Below are positions 1 through 8,959 of a DNA stretch of 39,539 nt, piece after piece; position 1 is the first letter of the stretch; every line of letters begins with the position of its first letter. Below the pieces are notes generated by a model, which was not told the DNA's origin, did not search any database, and saw only the letters and a program-made list of their open reading frames with translations. The DNA comes from Pleurocapsaceae cyanobacterium CSU_1_1 (GTDB lineage Bacteria; Cyanobacteriota; Cyanobacteriia; Cyanobacteriales; Xenococcaceae): contig JAAUOU010000036.1 in the NCBI GenBank assembly GCA_012034765.1, positions 1 to 39,539 of the forward strand. Reading direction: 5' to 3'. A program made the translations under genes and the position numbers.

Positions 1-545
1 AGCGCACCGGAAAGATCGCTTCAGTTGAAGTTGGAGATGGAATGCTCGGACGGGTGGTAGACACAATTGGGTCACCCCATCGACGGCAAAAGGTCCCCCT
101 TTCAGGACAGTTATATTGATATGCCGTTGGAACGCAAAGCTCCGGGCGTTATTTTCCGCCAGCCTGTAAAACGAACCGTTGCAGACAGGTATAAAAGCCA
201 TCGATTCAATGATCCCTATTGGCCGAGGTCAGCGTGAGCTAATCATTGGTGACCGCCAGACAGGAAAAACGGCCGTCGCGCTCGACGCAATTGTCAATCA
301 AAAAGAGTTTTACGATAGAGGAGAGCCTGTATATTGTATCTATGTAGCGGTTGGTCAGAAAGCATCGACTGTTGCCGCGGTAACAGCTGAACTTGAAAAA
401 GCTGGTGCACTGGCTTACACCGTTGTTGTATTGGCATCTGCGGCTGATCCGGCTCCACTTCAATTCTTTGCTCCGTTTACGGGTGCTGCCATCGGTGAAT
501 ATTTCCGTGATACTGGTCGTCCAGCATTGGTTGTTTATGATGATT
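1..545 (+). pseudogene. atpA: ATP synthase F1 alpha subunit fragment, Bacteroidetes-like, broken and truncated
   Basis: The fragment covers the central part of the F1 alpha subunit: [21 protein letters not shown], then [19 protein letters not shown], the P-loop GDRQTGKT (about 249-272), [14 protein letters not shown] and [15 protein letters not shown]. The YCIYVA form of the P-loop domain is typical of Bacteroidetes rather than cyanobacteria, which is a judgement from memory. The first 180 bases read correctly only after removing extra bases in short homopolymers: after GGGTCA, in GGCAAAAGG, in GTCCCCC, in TATATTGAT and in GTAAAACG. The frame from about 179 onward is clean. At YDDL the reading frame passes straight into peptidyl-tRNA hydrolase. 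There are no HIP1 sites here. It is probably not part of this chromosome. Confidence 0.85.
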
Positions 546-841
546 TAGATTTACCCGTAGGCAGGTTACGCATCCGTCTATCAGGCTCTGCTGGCGGACA
601 TAACGGCATGAAATCAATTATTGCTCATCTAGGCAATCAAGAGTTTCCTCGTTTAAGAATTGGGATCGGGAAATCATCTGGGGAAAAAGATACCATTGGG
701 CATGTTTTAGGTAAGTTTGCCCCTCAAGAATTTAAAACTATCGAAGAAATTTTATCTGTTGCGGTTAAAGCGATTGAATTAAGTTTAAGACAAGGGATTG
801 ACCAATCTATGAATCGCTACAATGGGTTTGCAATTGACTGA
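530..841 (+). CDS. pth: Peptidyl-tRNA hydrolase, C-terminal half only
   Basis: From [14 protein letters not shown] to the stop, this frame encodes about 100 residues of bacterial Pth, which hydrolyses the ester bond of peptidyl-tRNAs released from stalled ribosomes. Visible family features are DLDLPVG with the catalytic-site Asp, [12 protein letters not shown], the substrate-binding segment [14 protein letters not shown], and HVLGKF. The full protein is normally about 190-200 residues, so the N-terminal half with the catalytic His is missing. It is replaced by the foreign atpA frame, joined at the tripeptide-scale homology YDDL. Base composition from here on resembles the rest of the window. 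The intact gene should exist elsewhere in the genome. Confidence 0.85.
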   Translation, partial: VVYDDLDLPVGRLRIRLSGSAGGHNGMKSIIAHLGNQEFPRLRIGIGKSSGEKDTIGHVLGKFAPQEFKTIEEILSVAVKAIELSLRQGIDQSMNRYNGFAID

Positions 842-1131
842 TTTTTGGCTAAGAAAAACCCACGCTACCAGACTGAGGTTGATTATGAGAAGATTGTTTG
901 CTCTAGAAGCTGCTTTCGCTCAAAATAATCTAGTAGTTCAATATAAAAACTAAATAAACTAAATATATAAAGTGAGAAGTGGATCTAAAACTATTGCCAT
1001 AAGTTGACCACGCTTAAATTTAAGATTTAAATAGCGTTAAATTAACTTATGTAAATTATTATAGCAATATATATTAATTTATGTAAATTTATCTAATCTA
1101 TCTTGAGAATTATTTTGGGATCATTAAATAT
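842..1131. other. AT-rich intergenic region with a spaced 17-bp direct repeat
   Basis: No gene is visible. The stretch is very AT-rich. ATTAACTTATGTAAATT at 1041-1057 and ATTAATTTATGTAAATT at 1073-1089 differ at one base and start 32 bp apart, about three helical turns. The second copy ends 43 bp before the next start codon, so the pair could be a regulator site or merely AT-rich redundancy. Confidence 0.4.
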
Positions 1132-2001
1132 ATGAGCGATACCTTCGGTGAACTTCGCGATCGCCAAGAAAGACAAGCAAGAAATAAATCAAGTCTGTTA
1201 AACAATATTTATCGCTGTGCTGATAAAAGTACCTGGTATGATTCAGTAGCGTCAGCTTACGATCGCACAAGACCAAGATATCCTGCTGAAATTTTGGCTC
1301 GGATGCAGGAAGTAGCAGATTTACAGCCTGGTAAGTCAGTTTTAGAAATTGGTGCGGGAGTGGGGATTGCCACGGTTGAATTGGCTCGCTTAGGAGCAAA
1401 AATAGTCTGTCTTGAGCCGAGTCAAGCTGCTTGCGCCATAACAAGAGATAAATGTGCAGCTTATGGCAACGTGGAGGTAATTAACCATACTTTTGAAGAA
1501 TGGAAGTTAGGGATGCAAAAGTTTGATGCTGTAGTTGCAGCAACTTCTTTTCATTGGATCACACCAGAAGACAGATATGCTAAAACCGCAGCAGCTTTAA
1601 ATGACAACGGGTTACTAATTTTGCTCTGGAATACACCCCCTCAAGCCAGTTATGAAATATATCGAAGTTGCCAAGCTATATATCAAACCTATGCCCCCGA
1701 ACTAGGCAAATATGAGAGTCATCAGGATTATCAGCACAATATTGGCAAAATAGCTCAAACGGCGATCGCTTCAGGTTATTTTCAAGATTTAATCACTCAC
1801 CAGACAATTATTCCCGTTACCTATACAGTAGATGACTACCTGACATTACTGAGTACTCTTTCTCCCTACATTAGATTGGCATCAGCGCAGCGTCAGGCTC
1901 TATTTAGCGAATTAAAGACTGAGTTAAAGCGATCGCTAAATAGGCAAAATCTACTGGAACTTTCTTACCTTTCTTTGTTGCAGATTGCTCATAAGCATTG
2001 A
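1132..2001 (+). CDS. Class I SAM-dependent methyltransferase
   Basis: This is a 289-residue soluble protein. Motif I is clear as VLEIGAGVGIATVELA (about residues 70-85), followed by an acidic residue at the end of strand 2 in VCLEPS and by FDAVVAATSFHWI, a post-I/motif IV pattern typical of the methyltransferase type 11/25 group. HWI after the fourth strand is common in trans-aconitate- and ubiE-like small-molecule methyltransferases. The start follows an AT-rich region and no strong Shine-Dalgarno is visible. Neighbours do not reveal the substrate: Pth lies upstream and an export adaptor downstream, each separated by more than 200 bp. The methyltransferase assignment is firm; the substrate is unknown. 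Confidence 0.85.
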   Translation: MSDTFGELRDRQERQARNKSSLLNNIYRCADKSTWYDSVASAYDRTRPRYPAEILARMQEVADLQPGKSVLEIGAGVGIATVELARLGAKIVCLEPSQAACAITRDKCAAYGNVEVINHTFEEWKLGMQKFDAVVAATSFHWITPEDRYAKTAAALNDNGLLILLWNTPPQASYEIYRSCQAIYQTYAPELGKYESHQDYQHNIGKIAQTAIASGYFQDLITHQTIIPVTYTVDDYLTLLSTLSPYIRLASAQRQALFSELKTELKRSLNRQNLLELSYLSLLQIAHKH

Positions 2002-2211
2002 CAAGACATTTCTGGGAACTATAAAAAGTAATAGCAAAGGATGTTTTTCAAATCGCTAAGAGCTTGAAATGTAACTATCGTAAGATCTAAAGCATTTACT
2101 AAGGCAAAATAGCTACCATGAAGTAGTAACCGTGTGAAAGCAAGATTCATCTAACCCGATTAATCCAGATCTAGATAGTAGATATATATCTCTCGAAATT
2201 AAACAACATAT

Positions 2212-3636
2212 ATGAAATTATCTATAAACAAAAAATTTCAACGTAGTCCTGTTGTAGTTACAAGCATAGCAGCAATATGTTTAGCTCTAATCGGTTTGAC
2301 TACTTACCGAGTAGTCAAAGGCAACAACTCGGAAATTGAGATGGGAGAATTAACCGTACCCGTTAAGCAACAAGATCTTAATCTTGAGATTGAAGCTAGT
2401 GGTAGGGTTGAGCCGATTAAAAACGTTAACGTTAGTCCCAAAGAGCCAGGAAGACTAGTTAAACTGATGGTAGAACAAGGCGATCGCGTTAAGGCTGGTC
2501 AAACTTTGGCAATTATGGAAAACGCTGAACTGGCGGTTCAAGCTGGTCAGACACAAGCAGACTTAAAGCAAAATCGCGCAACTTTTGGCGAAAGTAAAGC
2601 AAAAATAAATGCTGAAATTGCTCAATCTCAGGAACAGTTAAAGCAGCTTGAGGCAAAATTAAATCAGGTTCAAAATAGAATCCCGCGAGATATTGAACAA
2701 ACTAAAGCACAAATTAATGCTGCCACATCTCGTTTAAACTTGGTACAGCAAAGAGTCCAGCGTAACGAGTATCTGTTAAAGCAAGGAGCAATTTCTCAAG
2801 ATACTTTTGATGAGATTAGTGACAATGCTCAAAATGCTCAGTCTAGTATTGATGAACTGCGACAAAAATTAGCACAGCTACAAAATACTAGTGGTGGAGA
2901 AGTTGAACAAATTCAAGCGGAAATTGCCGAATCGAGAATTGCGCTAGAGCAAAAACGGGCAACTGCACCCGATGAAATTGCTGCTTTGGAAGCTTCTTTA
3001 GAAAAGGCGCAAATGTCTTTAGAACAATCACAGATTCAATATAACGATAGTATCGTCAAAGCTCCTTTCGATGGGATTGTGACCCAAAGATATGCAGTAG
3101 AGGGGGCATATGTTGCACCGAGTACTTCTGGCTCTGATACAGCTTCGGCATCGGCTAGTTCAATTTTGGCATTAGCCCAAGGATTAGAAATTGTTGCCAA
3201 AGTTCCTGAATTGGATATTGGTCAGCTACAGCCAGGTCAAAAGGTCAAAATTGTCGCTGATGCTTATCCAGATCGCGAATTTACAGGGGAGGTCAAGCGT
3301 ATTGCTCCTGAAGCCGTTGTTGAAGAAAACGTTACCTCTTTTGAAGTACGAGTCAAACTGCTTACAGGTCAGGATGTTTTACGTTCTAAAATGAATGTGG
3401 ACGTTACTTTTATCGGCAAGGAATTAAGCGATAGTTTAGTTGTGCCGACTGTGGCAATCTTTACTGAAGATGGTAAGCAGGGGGTTATGATTCCCGATCA
3501 AAACGATCAACCAGTTTTTAAGCCTGTTAAGGTAGGAATATATTTAGGGGAGCAAACTCAAATTCTTGAGGGAGTTAAAGCTAATCAGCAGGTGTTTATC
3601 GATCTGCCAGAGTCAAAAAAACGGGATCAAGAATAA
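2212..3636 (+). CDS. HlyD/MacA-type periplasmic adaptor (membrane fusion protein)
   Basis: The protein has 474 residues. An N-terminal membrane anchor (about 14-36) is followed by a beta-barrel/lipoyl-like half motif (EASGRVEPIKNVNVSPKEPGRLVKL, then GDRVKAGQTLA), a long Gln/Glu/Ala-rich coiled-coil hairpin (about 100-280), the second lipoyl half (VKAPFDGIVTQRYAVEGAYV) and a C-terminal barrel (ELDIGQLQPGQKVKI). Such adaptors link an inner-membrane ABC or RND pump to a TolC-type outer-membrane channel. The closest general type is MacA/DevB. Normally the pump permease and ATPase genes follow directly; here the next gene is egtB, convergent and only 9 bp away, so the pump must be encoded elsewhere. 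Confidence 0.88.
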   Translation: MKLSINKKFQRSPVVVTSIAAICLALIGLTTYRVVKGNNSEIEMGELTVPVKQQDLNLEIEASGRVEPIKNVNVSPKEPGRLVKLMVEQGDRVKAGQTLAIMENAELAVQAGQTQADLKQNRATFGESKAKINAEIAQSQEQLKQLEAKLNQVQNRIPRDIEQTKAQINAATSRLNLVQQRVQRNEYLLKQGAISQDTFDEISDNAQNAQSSIDELRQKLAQLQNTSGGEVEQIQAEIAESRIALEQKRATAPDEIAALEASLEKAQMSLEQSQIQYNDSIVKAPFDGIVTQRYAVEGAYVAPSTSGSDTASASASSILALAQGLEIVAKVPELDIGQLQPGQKVKIVADAYPDREFTGEVKRIAPEAVVEENVTSFEVRVKLLTGQDVLRSKMNVDVTFIGKELSDSLVVPTVAIFTEDGKQGVMIPDQNDQPVFKPVKVGIYLGEQTQILEGVKANQQVFIDLPESKKRDQE

Positions 3637-3645
3637 TTAAATAGT

Positions 3646-4857
3646 CTAATCTTTGGCACAGCGAAAACCTGCAAATATCTGTCTAACTTGAGGATGATAC
3701 CAGTTACGAAAACTGGCTCTAATACCGACGCTACTGGTTGCCCAACTACCACCCCGCAAGACTCGATGCTGACCATCAAAATATACTTGTGAGTAGCCTG
3801 GATAGGGATAAGGGCTAAATCTTGGATAACCATCAAACCAAGAAGCTGTCCATTCCCAAACATTGCCTAACATATCCTGACAACCAGAATGACTAGTTTC
3901 AGCATATGTATCTACAGGAGTGGTATGCCCAATTAAATGACCATGATTGCAGTTGAGAGATGCGCCTAAAGCTGCTTTTTCCCATTCGGCTTCGGTAGGA
4001 AGTCTTTTCTGGACAAAATTGCTATAGGCTTCTGCTTCGTAATAGCTCACACCATATACAGGATGATCTAACCAATCGGCATCATTAGACCAATATAAAG
4101 GCTGATTAACAGGATATTGCTGTAACCATTGCCAGCCTGCTGCACTCCAGTATTCTCGCCGTTGATAACCTCCTGCTGCTGTAAATTGAGCATATTGTCT
4201 ACAGGTAACAGGATGGCGATCGATCCAATAGGTATTTAGATAGATCTGATGTGCAGGGCGTTCATTATCTAAAGCGTCTACAGCATCACTACCAATAGTA
4301 AATTTTCCCCCTTCAACCTTGAGCATTTCAGTTGCATTAATCGCGATCGCTACCATATTTTCAGATGAGATCGATTGATACGTATTAAAGCTGGCTATAT
4401 CTAAATAGCGCTGCTGATATAGTTGTCGCAGGAATGAAATAGTTTCGCAATGTTGAGTTTCATGTTGAATTAGCCAGCGCCAAAGTCTTTCTTGTTGAGC
4501 AATAGGGGCAGTTGCGAGATAGTCTAAAGTTTGACTTCTAATTGTCTTTAGATACTCTTTAATAGTCGCTACGGCAGGTAGATTTTGACGCTCCTGTTTT
4601 GGTAATCCATCCGCAGCAAATAATCGCTGATCTGCGTCAGGGAAGTTTAGGGATATACCAGCCAATTGTTCTAACCAATAAGCCTCGGTAAAAGCAATAT
4701 GCCCAAAGTGCCAGCCTATCGGACTAAACTCTGGGTGAATCTGCAAGCAAAATAATGATTCATCAATCTGAGTCAGTAGCTCTAAGGTAGGCGATCGCGT
4801 TTGGGTTAAGGCTGTGGTAATAGAATATCTAAGAGATAGAATTGACGCTGATTTCAA
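3646..4857 (-). CDS. egtB: Ergothioneine synthase EgtB (non-heme iron sulfoxide synthase)
   Basis: The protein has 403 residues. The N-terminal DinB-like domain holds the three expected iron ligands: H53 in WHFGHIAFTE, and H132 and H136 in the HETQH motif. The C-terminal half is an FGE-sulfatase (formylglycine-enzyme fold) domain with LPTEAEWEKAA, GNVWEWTASWF and RVLRGGSW. EgtB couples a gamma-glutamylcysteine or cysteine thiol to hercynine with oxygen. The start is a TTG at 4855-4857 preceded by AGGAGA five to six bases away; no ATG fits. This start lies inside the end of egtC (29-base overlap, different frame), which implies translational coupling. Neighbouring egtC suggests the gamma-glutamylcysteine route. 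The histidine methyltransferase gene egtD is not in this window. Confidence 0.9.
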   Translation of the reverse strand: MKSASILSLRYSITTALTQTRSPTLELLTQIDESLFCLQIHPEFSPIGWHFGHIAFTEAYWLEQLAGISLNFPDADQRLFAADGLPKQERQNLPAVATIKEYLKTIRSQTLDYLATAPIAQQERLWRWLIQHETQHCETISFLRQLYQQRYLDIASFNTYQSISSENMVAIAINATEMLKVEGGKFTIGSDAVDALDNERPAHQIYLNTYWIDRHPVTCRQYAQFTAAGGYQRREYWSAAGWQWLQQYPVNQPLYWSNDADWLDHPVYGVSYYEAEAYSNFVQKRLPTEAEWEKAALGASLNCNHGHLIGHTTPVDTYAETSHSGCQDMLGNVWEWTASWFDGYPRFSPYPYPGYSQVYFDGQHRVLRGGSWATSSVGIRASFRNWYHPQVRQIFAGFRCAKD

Positions 4858-5617
4858 GATTTTCTCCTACACCAATAATACTTGCTTCGGGACAGCTAAT
4901 CCAGTCTCCTTTAAACATAGGTTCTGAGGCGATCAACACTCCATCAGTTAAGAAATGATGATCTTTTATATAGTATAAAGTAGGACTTGCTTCACGATTG
5001 GAATAGCGAGAAGCTACCAATTCTTTGCCATTGCTGAGAATAATATTGGCAGAAAAAGCAATTTGGTCTGTATGTGCTAGCTTGATTAAGCGTGTAATTG
5101 TACGACCTAAAGCCTGTTTTAGACTGATATTGTGGTTTGTCTCGAATTCGTTGACGATCAGCGCAAAGATATGTTCTGAATCCGTAGTTCCCTCAATACG
5201 TTGATAGGCAAAATCGTCTAATTCATTGCGAATTGGTCGGTAAAGCGTTTTGCGGAAATTATCAATAAAGCCATTGTGAACAAACAACAGATTCTGATGT
5301 AAAAATGGCTGACAATTAATTATATCTACCGAAAGATTAGAAGTCGCACTGCGTACATACCCTAAATAACATGATGATTTAATGTAGCGTCCTAGTTGAG
5401 GTAAATTAGCATCATTCCAGATGGGCAACACATTTTTATAGGCATAAGGCGGATTTTCTGGTTCGCCATACCAACCAATGCCAAAACCATCAGCATTAAG
5501 CAATCCTGCGGTCATTTGTTGAGGCTGATAACTTTGAACAACTAAAGAATGTTCTGGTTTAAGCAATATACGGTCTAGTTGAATTGAAGAACCAAGATAA
5601 CCTAATAATCGACACAT
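4829..5617 (-). CDS. egtC: Class II glutamine amidotransferase EgtC-like
   Basis: The 262-residue protein begins MCRLLGYLG, so Cys2 would become the N-terminal nucleophile after removal of Met. Other family marks are NADGFGIGWYG, the SATSNLS stretch, CQPFLHQNLLFVHNGFIDNF and TTDSEHIFALIVN. EgtC removes the gamma-glutamyl group from the EgtB product gamma-glutamyl-hercynylcysteine sulfoxide. It is the first gene of the two-gene unit, with egtB starting within its last codons. Generic annotation would be 'class II glutamine amidotransferase'; the direct link to egtB makes EgtC the better call. Confidence 0.88.
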   Translation of the reverse strand: MCRLLGYLGSSIQLDRILLKPEHSLVVQSYQPQQMTAGLLNADGFGIGWYGEPENPPYAYKNVLPIWNDANLPQLGRYIKSSCYLGYVRSATSNLSVDIINCQPFLHQNLLFVHNGFIDNFRKTLYRPIRNELDDFAYQRIEGTTDSEHIFALIVNEFETNHNISLKQALGRTITRLIKLAHTDQIAFSANIILSNGKELVASRYSNREASPTLYYIKDHHFLTDGVLIASEPMFKGDWISCPEASIIGVGENLEISVNSIS

Positions 5618-5745
5618 TATTGATATTGATGATGCTGGGAGTGAAATAGCTTCGTTAATAGTAAACGTTTTTGAGTTTTTAACTTGAACAATTACTACAA
5701 TTGCGAAATGGCGATCGCTTATTATATAGTGATGATAAAATTAGC

Positions 5746-6263
<518 letters not shown>

Positions 6264-6373
6264 TACATAAAACCTGTCAGAATATATAGGATTGCAGATA
6301 GTTTGGTCAAGGAAAAATATTAAACTGATTTTAAATCGAATTTGATTAAATCCTGCTCTTAGATAACTTACCC

Positions 6374-6937
6374 ATGGAAATAACTGCCATATCACCTATT
6401 CTAGAACGCCTTTTTAATCACGAAGATATTCAACATGATGTAGAAGAAGCATGGCAAATCAGAAACTCGCAAATACATTTACTGGTTATCCTTTCAGAGG
6501 ATCATGGTTGGCTAAGATTACTATCTCCCATTGCTACTGCTGATGAAGCTCAATCTTTGTTGTCTCAGTTGTTAGAAGACAATTTTGATACGACTCAAGA
6601 AGTTCGCTATGCCCTCAATCAAAACGTTCTTTGGGGAGTATTTCATCATCGTTTAGAAAGCTTGACTATAGAAGATTTAGAAAATGCGATCGCATCTTTG
6701 ATTTCTCTAACGGAAAAAGGTTTGTCCCAACCTTTTAATCAGGTAATTGAAAGACAAATTATGCAAATTGTTCAAGCAGCCAAAGCACAAGGGCAAAGTC
6801 TAGAGTCTACCTATCAAACTATCGATCGTTTTTATCAAGAAGGAGTTATGGGTGGTGTCGATCAAGATCCTGCTCAACGAGAACAGTTTTTGGCAGCTTG
6901 GAAAGCTCAACTACAGCGTTTATGGTCTGAGGTTTAG
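6374..6937 (+). CDS. Conserved hypothetical protein, possible YbjN/CesT-chaperone-like fold
   Basis: This is a 187-residue acidic soluble protein without signal peptide or membrane segment. The first 110 residues alternate strands and helices (IHLLVILSEDHGWLRLLSPIA, then DEAQSLLSQLLEDNFDTTQEVRYAL and VLWGVFHHRLESLTIEDLENAIASLISL), a layout resembling the YbjN/type III chaperone-like fold. The last 70 residues are helical and Gln-rich. It starts 111 bp from tadA, facing away, so the two probably share a divergent promoter region. I do not recognise a specific function. The fold suggestion is inference from pattern only. Confidence 0.7.
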   Translation: MEITAISPILERLFNHEDIQHDVEEAWQIRNSQIHLLVILSEDHGWLRLLSPIATADEAQSLLSQLLEDNFDTTQEVRYALNQNVLWGVFHHRLESLTIEDLENAIASLISLTEKGLSQPFNQVIERQIMQIVQAAKAQGQSLESTYQTIDRFYQEGVMGGVDQDPAQREQFLAAWKAQLQRLWSEV

Positions 6938-7062
6938 GCTAGTACCGCTGCGCGAAAGTCAAAAGTCCTAAAGGATAAGCTTCGCGACGCGATATGCGGA
7001 GCGGTATCCTTTAGGACGTAAGGAGCTAGTCCTTTAGGGCAAATCAAAAGTCAAAAGTCAAG
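6938..7062. repeat. Palindromic repeat element inside a heptamer array
   Basis: A perfect 13-bp inverted repeat, GTCCTAAAGGATA (6965-6977) and TATCCTTTAGGAC (7005-7017), encloses a 27-base GC-rich loop with a further CGCGACGCG palindrome. A second arm of the family, GCTAGTCCTTTAGGGCAA, follows at 7025-7042. The unit is flanked by copies of the heptamer AAAAGTC (about 6955-6966 and 7046-7059), a type of short tandem repeat common in cyanobacterial genomes. Related sequences lie inside lysA (14376-14425) and the polyketide synthase gene (31108-31133), so this is a dispersed family rather than a local terminator. Confidence 0.85.
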
Positions 7063-7086
7063 AGCATTTAACTGCAACCTAACACG

Positions 7087-7521
7087 ATGAAAAAACAACC
7101 ATCTATTTCTGATGATCCAAGTCTTAAAGATTTGGTAGCAATTCTCCAGGAAGATTATGCTAAATTTCCTGAAAACCAGACCTATGATATTTATGCTGAT
7201 GATGTCTATTTTAAAGACCCTTTGAATGAATTTCGAGGAGTCAAGAAATATCAAGCCATGATTGGCTTTCTCAATAACTTCTTCAGCCAGGTTGAAATGA
7301 AAGTTCATAGCATTGAATCAGAAGCAGAACTAATTAAGACTGAGTGGACATTAAATATGACCCCCCCTTTACCTTGGCAACCGCGTCTCTCTATTCCTGG
7401 CAAAAGTGAACTAAGGGTTAATCAAGATAACTTGATTGTCTCCCACATTGATTATTGGCATATTTCTCCCTGGTCAGTTTTACGTCAGAATTTCTTTTCG
7501 GGCAAAAAAGCGTCACAATAA
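7087..7521 (+). CDS. DUF2358 (NTF2-like) protein
   Basis: This is a 144-residue soluble protein. The pattern LKDLVAILQEDYAKFPENQTYDIYADDVYFKDPLNEFRG, followed by Y..MIGFLNNFF, WTLNMTPPLPWQPRLSIPGKSEL and HIDYWHISPW, is that of DUF2358, a family of cyanobacteria and plastids with an NTF2-like barrel. Its biochemical role is not known. It begins just after the palindromic repeat and ends 45 bp before the ArsA-like gene on the same strand, so the two may be cotranscribed. Confidence 0.82.
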   Translation: MKKQPSISDDPSLKDLVAILQEDYAKFPENQTYDIYADDVYFKDPLNEFRGVKKYQAMIGFLNNFFSQVEMKVHSIESEAELIKTEWTLNMTPPLPWQPRLSIPGKSELRVNQDNLIVSHIDYWHISPWSVLRQNFFSGKKASQ

Positions 7522-7566
7522 AGTTAAGTAATGTAAATATATTTAATTTGGAATCTAAGATTTAAG

Positions 7567-8721
7567 ATGCGGGTAATTTTAATGACGGGTAAAGGCGGTG
7601 TGGGTAAAACTTCTGTTGCTGCTGCTACTGGTCTTCGATGTGCTGAATTGGGTTACAGAACTTTGGTGCTGAGTACCGATCCTGCACATTCTTTAGCAGA
7701 TAGTTTCGATCTTGAACTAGGACACGATCCTCAAGAAGTACGACCTAATCTTTGGGGTGCTGAACTTGATGCCTTGCGGGAATTAGAAGGAAACTGGGGT
7801 GCCGTTAAGCGATACATTACTCAAGTCTTACAGGCTAGAGGATTGGATGGAGTGCAGGCGGAAGAATTGGCAATCTTGCCAGGGATGGATGAGATTTTTG
7901 GTCTAGTGAGAATGAAACGTCACTATGATGAGGGCGAGTTTGATATTCTCATTATTGACTCTGCACCTACAGGAACAGCTTTGAGACTGTTAAGCTTACC
8001 CGAAGTTGGTGGCTGGTACATGAGACGCTTTTATAAGCCATTACAGGGGATGTCTGCTGCTTTAAGACCTTTGGTCGAGCCGTTTTTCAAACCGCTTGCA
8101 GGTTTTTCCTTGCCTGATAATGAGGTAATGGATGCACCTTATGAGTTTTATGAGCAAATTGAAGCTTTGGAAAAGGTTTTGACTGATAACACCAAGACTT
8201 CGGTACGTCTGGTAATGAACCCCGAAAAAATGGTGATTAAAGAATCCCTGCGCGCTCATGCTTATCTCAGCTTATATAACGTGGCGACCGATTTAGTCGT
8301 GGCTAACCGTGTAATTCCTAACGAAGTCAACGATCCCTTCTTTGAACGTTGGAAAGCTAATCAAGACATCTATAAGCAAGAAATATATGATAATTTTCAT
8401 CCCTTACCTGTAAAAGAAGCGCCTCTATTTCCGACTGAAATGTGCGGTATGGAAGCTTTAGAAAAACTTAAAGAGATACTCTATCAAGACGAAGATCCAA
8501 CTCAGGTTTACTATAAAGAAAACACGATTAAGATTATTCAGGAGCAAGGAAATTATAGTCTCCAGCTATATTTGCCAGGAATCCCCAAAGAGCAAATTCA
8601 GCTAAATAAAACTGGCGATGAGCTAAACGTGAGAATTGGTAATCATCGTCGTAATTTAGTTCTTCCTCAAGCCTTGGCTGCACTGCAACCATCGGGGCAA
8701 AAATGGAAGATGATTATTTAA
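7567..8721 (+). CDS. ArsA/GET3-type ATPase with C-terminal HSP20-like domain
   Basis: The 384-residue protein opens with a deviant P-loop GKGGVGKTS (residues 8-16), switch [11 protein letters not shown] and [17 protein letters not shown] (switch II), the signature of the ArsA/TRC40 ATPases. The last 80 residues ([37 protein letters not shown]) form the HSP20-like extension often found in photosynthetic bacteria. There are no arsenite-binding Cys clusters and no arsenical genes nearby. A tail-anchored or hydrophobic-protein targeting role like GET3 is therefore more likely than arsenite export, though this is inference. It is a single half-size ATPase and so must act as a dimer. Confidence 0.85.
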   Translation: MRVILMTGKGGVGKTSVAAATGLRCAELGYRTLVLSTDPAHSLADSFDLELGHDPQEVRPNLWGAELDALRELEGNWGAVKRYITQVLQARGLDGVQAEELAILPGMDEIFGLVRMKRHYDEGEFDILIIDSAPTGTALRLLSLPEVGGWYMRRFYKPLQGMSAALRPLVEPFFKPLAGFSLPDNEVMDAPYEFYEQIEALEKVLTDNTKTSVRLVMNPEKMVIKESLRAHAYLSLYNVATDLVVANRVIPNEVNDPFFERWKANQDIYKQEIYDNFHPLPVKEAPLFPTEMCGMEALEKLKEILYQDEDPTQVYYKENTIKIIQEQGNYSLQLYLPGIPKEQIQLNKTGDELNVRIGNHRRNLVLPQALAALQPSGQKWKMII

Positions 8722-8959
8722 AAATTAGCTTTAAAGATATGACGATGGTTTAGCATTTCATCATATCTGGATAAGGAATTCGCGATCGCATTTTTAACTC
8801 CAGAAAATAATAAATGCGATCGCGTTCCTGCTTCATCATTGCCTGCACCACAACTACCGTGTACACACAAGTTGATTCTGAGAGAGTTTCCAGCCCAAGA
8901 AAATAGATTTCAAATCGCCTCAATCCATCTCTTACACAACCCCTACACAAGTTAATTCG
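8722..8959. other. Intergenic region with HIP1-armed stem-loop and 14-bp direct repeat
   Basis: Between the ArsA-like gene and pdhB there is an imperfect hairpin whose arms each contain a HIP1 site: 8775-8793 (ends GCGATCGCATTT) and 8811-8828 (begins AAATGCGATCGCG), with an 18-base loop. It could terminate the two convergent transcripts. ACACAAGTTGATTC at 8865-8878 recurs with one change at 8945-8958. I see no convincing gene here; a 66-codon minus-strand opening (8750-8950) has low-complexity codon use and no recognisable features. Confidence 0.5.

Noticed and set aside
7567-8721. Arsenic-resistance ATPase ArsA
   Set aside because: There are no arsenite-binding cysteines, no arsB/arsR/arsC neighbours, and a single ATPase half with an HSP20-like tail.
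8750-8950. Minus-strand 66-codon gene next to pdhB
   Set aside because: It overlaps a HIP1 stem-loop and a direct repeat, and lacks a ribosome site and recognisable motifs.
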